Source: Bdellovibrionales bacterium
GTDB lineage: Bacteria; Bdellovibrionota; UBA1018
Length of the DNA: 64,000 nt
Assembly: GCA_947380295.1 (NCBI GenBank)
Contig: CANCQK010000005.1
Span: forward strand, 62,001 to 126,000
Direction of reading: 5' to 3'
Numbering within the stretch: position 1 is the stretch's first letter; every line of letters starts with the position of its first letter. The notes beneath the pieces were generated by a model that was not told the origin of the DNA, did no database searches, and saw only the letters and a program-made list of their open reading frames with translations. Of this stretch, positions 43,749-51,481 are shown one piece after another. A program made the position numbers and the translations under genes.

Positions 43749-45657
43749 TACTTCCTCGATACTGTCCCGCAGTCTTTTCAGAGAGCCAGTCGGATAGGGT
43801 ATCTTTGGATAGCTCCCCCACCGTCTCGTTCGTTTGGACCAATGTTCTAACTGTCGTGATAAAGTCCTTCCAAATGAGTGCTCGTGATTTTTCGATGCGT
43901 TTGGTTCTGACCTCGTCGACCTGGATGTTTTGAATTTCAATATCCAAGAGTTCACGGGCCTTAGAAGCAGGCCTACCCACTGAATCGAGCAAAGTGGTTC
44001 TCTCCGCGGTATCTCGCGACAGGATCAGTTCTGCCCTTCGTGGAGTCGGATACCGATCCAAGCAGGTCTTGAGAGCCGCGCTCGGGAGTCTGAGGATGAG
44101 TTCTGCAGGGAAAAATTGCTTAGCAGTTGCCTCGAGAAGTTGAAACTCCCCGGCTTCAGCCAACGCCTTGAGAATCATTTCTTCGCGATCCGGTCCCAGC
44201 GCGCTCACCAGTTCTGCAGCTCTGTCTAGGAAAGGCACTGCCTTTTTCTTATTTAGTTGAGTTTGAATGGCCTGTTTTAGATTGGCAGACTGAGCTTGAA
44301 TTTGTTCATCAGAGAGTTGAAGTACGGCTGAGGCGAGTGAGTCAGCCAGATCTCGACTCATAATCGAGTAGAGTCGTCCCGCTTGAGCTGTGGGTAAAAG
44401 ATCCAAAAGGAGCGCTCCGAGGTTCACGTCCTGGTTTGCTATTTCAATGCATTCGGCCAGACCAAGACCCGAGAGGAGTTTTTGAAGTTCTTCATCGGTG
44501 GTGGATGGCGGAATCAGAAGCGAGTCCACGATCTGAAACGAAATAAAGTTTTCTGCGATTTGTGAGCTTCTCTCGTCTACTGGGGTCGAGAGAGCCTTTT
44601 TCCATTCCTTGCGATCGTCTTCTTTGAGGTATTTGAAAAGCTGAAGACATTCTGCCGTGGATAAAACTTGAGGGAGAATCACGAGAGCCTCTGTAGCTCC
44701 TCTGCCAGGCGACCGCACCCATTGGCGTACCAAATTTGCCATTTTCTCAGGGTCCTGAGCCAGGAGAGCTTTGAACCGATCAAAGCCTTTCTCGTTTGTT
44801 TCCAACGGGGGAGCTGATCCCGTCTCGCTCGAGGATGTGGCTTGGCCGGGAGTCGGATTGAGCGTCGTCATGCGGGCTTCTTCTGCCGCAGCCTCTCTGG
44901 CATTCTGGGATTCTAAAATCGCAGTTTTTCGACTTTCAATTCTGAAGTAGCCATTGAAAGCGGAGAGCAACACGAGTGACATAAACAAGACAATGATCAG
45001 CGTAGCTCCTACTATGGCTACTGGGATCTTGAGTTCACTGATCCACCGGGGAGTATCCCAGGGTTCAGAGAACTGTTTAGGAGTGTAGAGGTCTGCCTTA
45101 TCGATGGTGGTCGTCACGAGATTTTGGCCCAGCGCCGCGGTTACACCTTGGGTGAGCTTTGTGATCAAATCTTTTTTGGTGTCGGGAATGCTGGTGTCGA
45201 TGAGAACGGACACAGTCACCTTTTCGAGTTGGTCAAACAGATTAATGACCCGGAGTTTTCGACGTTCGCCTGATGAGTCCAGATAACTGTCTTCTTCGGA
45301 GTCCGCCATCAATGGGACGTCAAAATCTAATTTTCCCAAGTTAATTCGACTGTCTTCGGACTCTGTATTTTTTTTATCTTTTTTATTCTCTGTTACAGCC
45401 TGGGGTTCGATCTTTTTAAGAGTAATGCTCACGCTGGCGTTGAAGAGTTTCTCGGGAATGACTTTGAGGATGGCTTGATGAACTCGGTCCTGGAGTTTTG
45501 TCTCCAGATCAATTCTTTGCCACTCCAAGGATCCTACTCGAATTCCAGGCGTATTGGAGGAGGCTGCATCTGCTGCCCATGCGAGAGATCCGGCAGGCAA
45601 ACTCAGCATCACGGTGATCCAAGAGAGGAGAATGACGGTGCGACGCAACGGATTCAT
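43729..45657 (-). CDS. FliF C-terminal-like / FliG-like fusion membrane protein
   Basis: A 642-residue protein. The signal sequence is MNPLRRTVILLSWITVMLSL with a site near AWAA. The periplasmic part (about 35-205) includes LEKVTVSVLIDTSIPDTKKD and KLTQGVTAALGQNL, resembling the distal FliF domain (VSVAVLVD...AVG). One membrane segment spans about 210-238 (IPVAIVGATLIIVLFMSLVL). The cytoplasmic part (about 285-640) is all-helical and resembles FliG: KMANLVRQWV, GATEALVILPQVLSTAECLQ and the armadillo-like repeats that follow. In flagella FliF and FliG are separate. The chain has no FliF ring-building N-terminal region. Assignment is by motif pattern and operon context, not by search. Confidence 0.6.
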   Translation of the reverse strand: MNPLRRTVILLSWITVMLSLPAGSLAWAADAASSNTPGIRVGSLEWQRIDLETKLQDRVHQAILKVIPEKLFNASVSITLKKIEPQAVTENKKDKKNTESEDSRINLGKLDFDVPLMADSEEDSYLDSSGERRKLRVINLFDQLEKVTVSVLIDTSIPDTKKDLITKLTQGVTAALGQNLVTTTIDKADLYTPKQFSEPWDTPRWISELKIPVAIVGATLIIVLFMSLVLLSAFNGYFRIESRKTAILESQNAREAAAEEARMTTLNPTPGQATSSSETGSAPPLETNEKGFDRFKALLAQDPEKMANLVRQWVRSPGRGATEALVILPQVLSTAECLQLFKYLKEDDRKEWKKALSTPVDERSSQIAENFISFQIVDSLLIPPSTTDEELQKLLSGLGLAECIEIANQDVNLGALLLDLLPTAQAGRLYSIMSRDLADSLASAVLQLSDEQIQAQSANLKQAIQTQLNKKKAVPFLDRAAELVSALGPDREEMILKALAEAGEFQLLEATAKQFFPAELILRLPSAALKTCLDRYPTPRRAELILSRDTAERTTLLDSVGRPASKARELLDIEIQNIQVDEVRTKRIEKSRALIWKDFITTVRTLVQTNETVGELSKDTLSDWLSEKTAGQYRGSNGEAAA

Positions 45658-46407
45658 TTAGGTTTTTCCTCCCTGTTTCGTTTGAGCTCCGTCCTTGGTA
45701 TTTGAAGTGGTGCCCTTTCCATCAGGAGTAACCGGATTTGCAGACACTTCAGGCGGGGCTATTGGGGTGCTGGGTTTGATCTTGAGCGCTACTTCGAGCA
45801 GCGATCGCATCTTGAGAGATTCAATATTTTTTGAGTTGTACTTAACAGCCTGACTATAGGCAGTGAGGGATTCTTTGTACTTTTTCTGCAAGTACAGAAT
45901 TCCGCCCTCGATTTCATAGGTAGCTGCGAGTTGGGGAGCTTCCTTCTGGACTGCCTTAAGTCGAGTCATCGCTTCATCATAGCTGCCACGTCGCGCAAGA
46001 CGTTGGCTTTCAAAAAGTCGATCGAGGAGTGCATTCAGTCTCTCATGATCTTCAAAACCGCTGATCGAACTCAACTCCAGATTGAGCGAGAGATCCACGC
46101 TTTGAGTTTCTGTGATGAGCGTGCGGAGAGATTGATAGCCCTCTTTTTTGAGCTCAATTAAGACTGGGCCTGCCCCACCGTTTTCTTTTTCGAGTCGTGA
46201 GCCCGATGCGAGGTAGGGAGTTTGCCCCAAGAGCTTGGCCTCTCCTTTTCCAATGGGTTGAATATAAACGTCTGCGCCAGAAGGAGAGCTTTGAATATTG
46301 ACTGAGGTCGTCGAACAAGAGCAAAGAAGCGTCAAAAGAGTGGCGAGCATAAGCCCGCTTTTCAGCGTAAGTGCTTTAACTTCTTGATCTCGTTCCGTCG
46401 TCGCCAT
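45658..46407 (-). CDS. PEGA- and TPR-containing lipoprotein, first gene of motor operon
   Basis: A 249-residue protein with lipobox LLCSC. A PEGA-like domain follows (VNIQSSPSGADVYIQPIGKG, LIELKKEGYQ), then two or three TPR repeats (SQRLARRGSYDEAMTRLKAV, GGILYLQKKYKESLTAYSQA) and a Pro/Thr-rich tail. The stop (TAA) abuts the ATG of the FliF/FliG-like gene, and GGGAGG for that gene lies inside its end. GAGG and AGGGA precede its own start. An outer- or inner-membrane-tethered scaffold protein is likely. Confidence 0.8.
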   Translation of the reverse strand: MATTERDQEVKALTLKSGLMLATLLTLLCSCSTTSVNIQSSPSGADVYIQPIGKGEAKLLGQTPYLASGSRLEKENGGAGPVLIELKKEGYQSLRTLITETQSVDLSLNLELSSISGFEDHERLNALLDRLFESQRLARRGSYDEAMTRLKAVQKEAPQLAATYEIEGGILYLQKKYKESLTAYSQAVKYNSKNIESLKMRSLLEVALKIKPSTPIAPPEVSANPVTPDGKGTTSNTKDGAQTKQGGKT

Positions 46408-46508
46408 TCCCTGCTACCTCGAATTGGGAGAGTCAATCGTTGGTCTCCAGTAGGTTCATCGGCGTCGGGCTGAAATTCTTAAGGATTTACTAGGGGGGTG
46501 ATGAATCA

Positions 46509-46598
46509 TGGCGGAGAGGGAGGGATTCGAACCCTCGTTACCCGTTAAGGTAAACACGCTTTCGAGGCGTGCGGATTCAACCACTCTCCCACCTCTCC
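46509..46598 (-). tRNA. tRNA-Ser (CGA anticodon)
   Basis: A 90-nt class II tRNA on the minus strand with encoded CCA. The acceptor is GGAGAGG pairing with CCTCTCC, with discriminator G. The anticodon stem-loop CACGCCTCGAAAGCGTG has CGA, reading UCG codons. The variable arm and T-arm GAGGGTTCGAATCCCTC are present. It lies between the motor operon promoter and the DUF962 gene. Confidence 0.95.
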
Positions 46599-46719
46599 AA
46601 CCTGAATTGTGGAGAAGATTAGTACCCTGATTCGATCTGATAAACAAGCGGTTTGAGGGTAAAAAGAGGGGTGTGGGCCAGGGGCTTGTGTTTTGCCTAG
46701 ATTTTGACATTCTCATAAA

Positions 46720-47166
46720 ATGATCTCCAAACGGTTAAAAAGCTACTTTGACGATTACCGGGCCTGCCACAAGACTCGTGGAAACCGGGTGACGCACGCC
46801 ATCGGGATTCCGCTGATCGTCTTAAGTCTCCTGGGGCTGTTATCTGAGATTGATCTGGGGTGGGGTATCGCGGGCACCCCGTTTCGGTTCGATGGTGGTG
46901 TGGCTCTTTTGGGGGGGGCTGGGCTTTTTTACCTCTGGCTTGACTGGAGAAGGGCTTTGCCGTTCGGGTTGGTTTTGATGGGGATTTACTTCTTAGGTCG
47001 CGCGCTTCCGCCACCCTGGCTTTGGGGGCTTTTCGTTTTTGGCTGGGTTTTGCAAGGGATCGGGCATTTTTATTACGAAAAACGGTCTCCTGCCTTTTTT
47101 AGAAACTTGACGCACCTCCTCATTGGGCCGTTCTGGATATTTTGTAAGCGATTCGATTGGGATTGA
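46720..47166 (+). CDS. Mpo1-like (DUF962) membrane protein
   Basis: A 148-residue protein with four hydrophobic segments. The family residues are present: CHKTRGNRVTHAIGIPLI near the N-terminus (the H..N..H..G.P motif) and VLQGIGHFYYEKRSPAFFRN with GPFWIFCKRF near the C-terminus. The yeast relative Mpo1 is a dioxygenase that alpha-oxidises phytosphingosine-derived 2-hydroxy fatty acids using Fe2+ held by the conserved histidines. A fatty acid role is a family-based guess here. It is monocistronic. Confidence 0.88.
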   Translation: MISKRLKSYFDDYRACHKTRGNRVTHAIGIPLIVLSLLGLLSEIDLGWGIAGTPFRFDGGVALLGGAGLFYLWLDWRRALPFGLVLMGIYFLGRALPPPWLWGLFVFGWVLQGIGHFYYEKRSPAFFRNLTHLLIGPFWIFCKRFDWD

Positions 47167-47214
47167 GCAGCGTTTCTTTTTTTGCCTAGGTCCCCATTAA
47201 CACAGTAGTTTTTG

Positions 47215-47248
47215 TCCTATATTTAATAAATAATAATTAAATATAGGA
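47215..47248 (+). promoter_or_regulatory. A/U-rich 13-bp hairpin masking the ribosome-binding site of the large lipoprotein gene
   Basis: TCCTATATTTAAT (47215-47227) and ATTAAATATAGGA (47236-47248) are perfect complements with an 8-nt loop. The right arm ends in AGGA, the only Shine-Dalgarno candidate, 9 nt before the ATG at 47258. In RNA the stem would hide the site, and being all A-U except two pairs it could melt with temperature. An operator role in DNA is the alternative. Confidence 0.5.
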
Positions 47249-47257
47249 AATGATGGG

Positions 47258-50200
47258 ATGCTTAAGGCTGATCTGCTTTTATTTGCTTTTGTTGCCTTGC
47301 TGGGGCTCGCTGGTTGTGAGTCCTTTCAGTCTACGGAGCCTGCTGCCCCAAGCCCAAGCGGATTGACGGGTGTATTAGACGATAGTTTGACTGTGGGTCG
47401 GGTGAGTCCTGCCTTCGTTGCTCTAGGCGCTGGAGATGCTGCAACAGTTAATCTCACATTAAGAGACGCTGCCGGAGGGCCTCTCCCGGGTAGGGTGATC
47501 GCTTTGGTTTCGGATCGGGCAACTGACGTAATTTGGCCCAGTAGCTCAGTTTCTGACGCGAATGGTGTCGTTACATTTTCCATTGCTTCGGGGTCGGTAA
47601 CGGCAACCGTTGCTGCGAGCTCAGGGGTTGTGTCGAGTCAGCTTTCTTATAAGGACTTGAGCGGGTCACGTCAGACGAACCCTGCGCGGGATTCCTCTCA
47701 GAACCGGTTGCAGGTTGCTTTTGTGCCACCTGCCAGTGCGCCAGCAAGTGTGAGTGTGGTTGTTGGTACCCCGAACCCAGTTACGGCGGGTAGTCCGTTT
47801 CCCACGATTACTGTCGGGGTAAAAGATAACGACGGTAGGCCAGCAGCTCATGGATCTTATAGGGTCTCCGTGTCTCTCAGTCCTGAGACCGGGGGGAGTG
47901 CGGTGCGGTCAGCACAGGTGTCGTTAGTTTGCAGTCCCGGGCAGTGTACCACCAATGTGGGTAGTAATGTGCTGAGCACCACTCGGGCAGGGACGTACCG
48001 GATTCGGGGCACTAGCCCACCACTAACTTTTGGGGAGGCGACGATTACTGTCACTGCTGCCGCCGCAGATCATCTCTCCGTCGTGCAGCAAACTCAGGGT
48101 GGGCCAGCGGGAGAAGTTTGGTCTGTTCCTCATATTGTGCAAGTGGTGGATCAGTTTGAAAATCCAACAGGTTCTGGTTCGGAGTCGGTAACGCTGAGTG
48201 CTTTCTCGGTTTCTGACTGTTCCGTGGGTGTGAGCCTTTTTGGTACAATTTCGTCAAACCTGAGTGATGGGAGGGTCACTTTTTCGGGCTTAAGTTATTC
48301 AATAATGACAGATTCTCTCTATTTGAGGGCTTCAACTTCAGCTGTTGGCGTTGGCACGACTCCCTGCTCGGGCCCGATCACGGTGGGTTCAGCTCGTGCA
48401 GCAAGCTCTCTGGGGTGGGTTGGCCCGATTGGTGGTGCCCCATCGGGTGGTACTGCCAAGGCAATGGTTCCTTTTTTAAATCAGCCCAAGGTCCAAGTTT
48501 TGGATCAATACGGGCGGAGTTTTCCGTCCCCCGCCATTACGCCGTCACTCGCCGCCTATTCCAATCTCTCTTCCTGTAATGCTAGTAGCGGGCCCTCATA
48601 TTCGCTGAGTCCGGTAACGGGTACGGATGGGAATGGTCGCTTTCAGTTTTCTGGAGTCCAAATTGCCTCTGCTGGGTCTTTCTATTTCAAAGCGACCAGC
48701 GGGACCATGAGCAGCTCCTGCTACGGTCCTGTGGAGGTGCGGGCTGCACCCACGCCACGAAGCTTGGTGTTTAGTTCGCCTGTGCCCTTCCCGTCTACTG
48801 CTGCCGCCGGGGCTACACTGAGTTTTGGTGTCGGTGCGATCGATCAATATAATGAAGCATTTACGACGCGTCCGTGTGAGAACTTTTCGGTGGCTGCCCA
48901 GGCTTATTCAGATGCGGGATGTTCAGTGAATGCGTCAGCGTCGCCGTCGACGTCGACGACCCTCTCGCCGACTGATTCAAGCGGGGTGTATCCCATCTCA
49001 GTGACCTACAACAAAGCAGAGTCGATCTACCTCAAGGCGACTTGCACCACTCAGGTAGGTACACCGCCGGTTATCACCACACTGACCCAGTGCTCACCTC
49101 TCATTACGGTAGCACCGGGGCTCGCAACTCGACTCAGGTTTTCTCCACAGCCTTCGCCGAGTGTGACCGCAGGGCAATTTTTCAACGCCGTGGTCCAAGT
49201 TCAAGATGATTTTGGAAATTTAGTTACGTCAGGCCCCGCATCTACTGCGAACATTAGTTTAGTTCTGAGTGGTGGAGTCACTGGAACGCCCCTTCTTGGT
49301 CCGACCTCTATGAACGCAAGTGGTGGAGTTGCTGGATTTACCGGCCTGTCCGTGCGAAAGGCGAACCCTTCTCCGCTTCCTAGTTATACATTGACTGCGT
49401 CATCTACTGTTACTGGGCTTACTCCTGCTACGTTCTCATTCAATGTGAGATCTTCCGATGCTAGCCAATTTAGAGTCACAGGTGTCCCTAGTCCATCTCC
49501 CACCATCGGGAGTAGTTTTCAGGTTTTGATTGCGGCGCAGGATAGTTACGATAATCCTGTGACCACTTACGCTGGCACGGTCTCTTTAAGCTCGTCAGAC
49601 CCCGGTGCCATTCTTTCAGAGCCTTGTATCGCAGCTGGCGGGGTGTGCACTTTCAGCAGGATGATGAGCTTTTCCTCTCCCGGTGCACAAACTTTAACCC
49701 TCTCGGACGGCGATAGGATTTCGCAGCTGATCTCCGTTACGGTTGTAGACCGGTGCGCAGCCGGTGGACCCTATGTGGGGGGGAGTCGGGTTTTCGAGGA
49801 TCCGAGGACTTATTCCTGGGCGCCTTTTGGTGATCTTTCTTTTACGCATCCTTCACCGTCGCCTTCGATGTGTCCACAAGTCCAAGTCCGCCTTTGGGGC
49901 GCGGGGGGCGGCCCTGGAGGGTATGGCAGCGTGGGTTTGCCTGGTGGGTATATACAAAGTACATTGAACCTCGATCCAACGACTAATTATCAAGTCCAAG
50001 TGGGACAATTTGGATATGTTAATGCCAGTAGTGTCCTTCAAGGAGGGGGAGAGACTAAAGTCTCGAATGCTGCACTCACTGTTGCTGCGGGCGGAGGTGC
50101 GAGCGGGGGGGATCCTTATAATTACCCCGGAGGGCCTGGGTCCATGCGCATGACTGAGGCCAACGCACCCGCTCATTTTGCTCCAGAAGACCAGGACAAG

Positions 50201-51397
50201 CTCGCGGGCATTGGTTTGTTCACTGCGGCAAGTCCTTCGCCCAGTTCTTCACCCATTCGGCAGTCGGGAGATGGGTATGCCATCGCGTACTGGGGGTCTT
50301 CTATTTTTAAAACCTGGGTGCAGGGGACGGAGCTCCATTTGGTGGGGTTCAATCTGGCGTCCAATCTGCCGTCAAGCACCTACACCGTGACAGGGGTGAG
50401 TGTAGCCAAACTTGGTGGTACTAACCAAACGTGTACCTCTCCTCCAAGTCGGGTTGGCAGCAATTCTGAATATTGGACCTGCACATTGCCCACTGGTGCT
50501 GGTGCTGGGGCTATAAGTGATTCGGATCAGTATTATGGAGAGGTGACTCTAACAAGGTCTTTACCAGCCCCTTCTAGAACGGTCACCCTTCCATTCTCTG
50601 GCCCTGGGATTTCGAGTTTAGGCGTAGGCGCTGATCCTGGTTTTTTGGTGGATTCGCGCTATGCGAGAAGTAAAACGATGGATAGGAATCAGTTTTATCC
50701 TCTTCCTGCAGGGGGTTGCAGCACCGTTCAGCGAACTTGGTTGGACTTAGTCAGTGAACCTCCTGGCCGGCAGTTTAATCTGACAGGGTTTAGCTCATGC
50801 GATATTAACGGGTGGCGAGAGAATGGCGGTGAGCTTGCATTCAACGGGACTTCTGACTACGTGACAACGACGGGTTTCTACCAAAATGCTGTGACCGCCT
50901 ATACGGTAGAGGCTTGGATCTACAGCACGGCGGGGGACTCCGACAATCCTAGGGTCATTTTTTCAAATCGTACTAGCAGTGATACTAATTATACTAGTTT
51001 GACTTTTTATTTGTACGGGAATAAACTTATGTTTGCAGTGGACTATCCTGGTGTTCGGATTGGCGTCAAGACCCCAGTACCATCTCTTCGTGCTCAATGG
51101 CATCATGTGGTTGGCACTTGGCAGGCTTCGAGCGGCACTCGAGTAGCTAAAAGTCAGTTTCAGATTTATTTAGACGGCAAAAAAATGACTACTGACGACG
51201 AAGATATAGGCTCCACATACCGCACTTCGCCCCTTTCTGGTGATCCCTCAGGTGCGAAGATTGGTTGGAACGTAGATCCGGATCTCAAATTTAAAGGCTC
51301 GATGTCCAGGGTTGCTGTCTACAATCGAGTCCTTTCTGAAAATGAAATTTATGAGCATTGTACACGCCTAGCCTCTCGCTATGGGTGCTCGCGATAG
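47258..51397 (+). CDS. 1,379-residue lipoprotein with Ig-like (Big_1-type), glycine-rich and LamG-like domains
   Basis: Lipobox LAGC (Cys20) follows a normal signal peptide. Residues about 40-135 look like an invasin/Big_1 Ig domain (VNLTLRDAAGGPLPGRVIAL, SDANGVVTFSIASG). Several further Ig-like units contain VQVVDQFENPTGSGSESVTL, VQVQDDFGNL and IAAQDSYDNPV, joined by Ser/Pro linkers. A glycine-rich block (RLWGAGGGPGGYG) follows near 880-980. The last ~220 residues are LamG/concanavalin-like (YTVEAWIYS, WHHVVGTWQ, FKGSMSRVAVYNRVLSENEI). A surface adhesin or glycan-binding role is inferred. The final codons and stop (TGC TCG CGA TAG) belong to a REP-like copy. Confidence 0.82.
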   Translation: MLKADLLLFAFVALLGLAGCESFQSTEPAAPSPSGLTGVLDDSLTVGRVSPAFVALGAGDAATVNLTLRDAAGGPLPGRVIALVSDRATDVIWPSSSVSDANGVVTFSIASGSVTATVAASSGVVSSQLSYKDLSGSRQTNPARDSSQNRLQVAFVPPASAPASVSVVVGTPNPVTAGSPFPTITVGVKDNDGRPAAHGSYRVSVSLSPETGGSAVRSAQVSLVCSPGQCTTNVGSNVLSTTRAGTYRIRGTSPPLTFGEATITVTAAAADHLSVVQQTQGGPAGEVWSVPHIVQVVDQFENPTGSGSESVTLSAFSVSDCSVGVSLFGTISSNLSDGRVTFSGLSYSIMTDSLYLRASTSAVGVGTTPCSGPITVGSARAASSLGWVGPIGGAPSGGTAKAMVPFLNQPKVQVLDQYGRSFPSPAITPSLAAYSNLSSCNASSGPSYSLSPVTGTDGNGRFQFSGVQIASAGSFYFKATSGTMSSSCYGPVEVRAAPTPRSLVFSSPVPFPSTAAAGATLSFGVGAIDQYNEAFTTRPCENFSVAAQAYSDAGCSVNASASPSTSTTLSPTDSSGVYPISVTYNKAESIYLKATCTTQVGTPPVITTLTQCSPLITVAPGLATRLRFSPQPSPSVTAGQFFNAVVQVQDDFGNLVTSGPASTANISLVLSGGVTGTPLLGPTSMNASGGVAGFTGLSVRKANPSPLPSYTLTASSTVTGLTPATFSFNVRSSDASQFRVTGVPSPSPTIGSSFQVLIAAQDSYDNPVTTYAGTVSLSSSDPGAILSEPCIAAGGVCTFSRMMSFSSPGAQTLTLSDGDRISQLISVTVVDRCAAGGPYVGGSRVFEDPRTYSWAPFGDLSFTHPSPSPSMCPQVQVRLWGAGGGPGGYGSVGLPGGYIQSTLNLDPTTNYQVQVGQFGYVNASSVLQGGGETKVSNAALTVAAGGGASGGDPYNYPGGPGSMRMTEANAPAHFAPEDQDKLAGIGLFTAASPSPSSSPIRQSGDGYAIAYWGSSIFKTWVQGTELHLVGFNLASNLPSSTYTVTGVSVAKLGGTNQTCTSPPSRVGSNSEYWTCTLPTGAGAGAISDSDQYYGEVTLTRSLPAPSRTVTLPFSGPGISSLGVGADPGFLVDSRYARSKTMDRNQFYPLPAGGCSTVQRTWLDLVSEPPGRQFNLTGFSSCDINGWRENGGELAFNGTSDYVTTTGFYQNAVTAYTVEAWIYSTAGDSDNPRVIFSNRTSSDTNYTSLTFYLYGNKLMFAVDYPGVRIGVKTPVPSLRAQWHHVVGTWQASSGTRVAKSQFQIYLDGKKMTTDDEDIGSTYRTSPLSGDPSGAKIGWNVDPDLKFKGSMSRVAVYNRVLSENEIYEHCTRLASRYGCSR

Positions 51398-51410
51398 GGA
51401 CGGAGCTCGA
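51386..51410 (+). repeat. REP-like copy a, includes stop codon of the large lipoprotein gene
   Basis: GTGCTCGCGATAGGGACGG followed by AGCTCGA. The stretch TGCTCGCGATAGGGACGGAG plus CTC is identical to copy d at 53727-53748. It spans the last three codons and stop of the 1,379-residue lipoprotein and lies 66 bp before a DUF4143 ATPase gene. Confidence 0.7.
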
Positions 51411-51440
51411 TTTTGCCTCGGTAAAAAGAATTAAATCCAT

Positions 51441-51481
51441 AGTCATACTTTTGATTTTTGTATAAAATCGAAAGTATGACT
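51441..51481. promoter_or_regulatory. Inverted repeat overlapping the start of DUF4143 ATPase 1
   Basis: The arms at 51441-51458 and 51464-51481 match at 17 of 18 positions, with a 5-nt spacer. The ATG at 51476 lies in the right arm. TATAAA at 51461-51466 can serve as a -10 box, which would put transcription start at or next to the ATG, so the mRNA may be leaderless. An operator function is inferred. Confidence 0.55.

Noticed and set aside
43749..43955. N-terminal extension of the barrel protein to 43955
   Set aside because: It would overlap the end of the FliF/FliG-like gene by more than 200 bp and is basic, non-signal-like sequence; the ATG at 43748 has GAGGAAG and is followed by a signal peptide.
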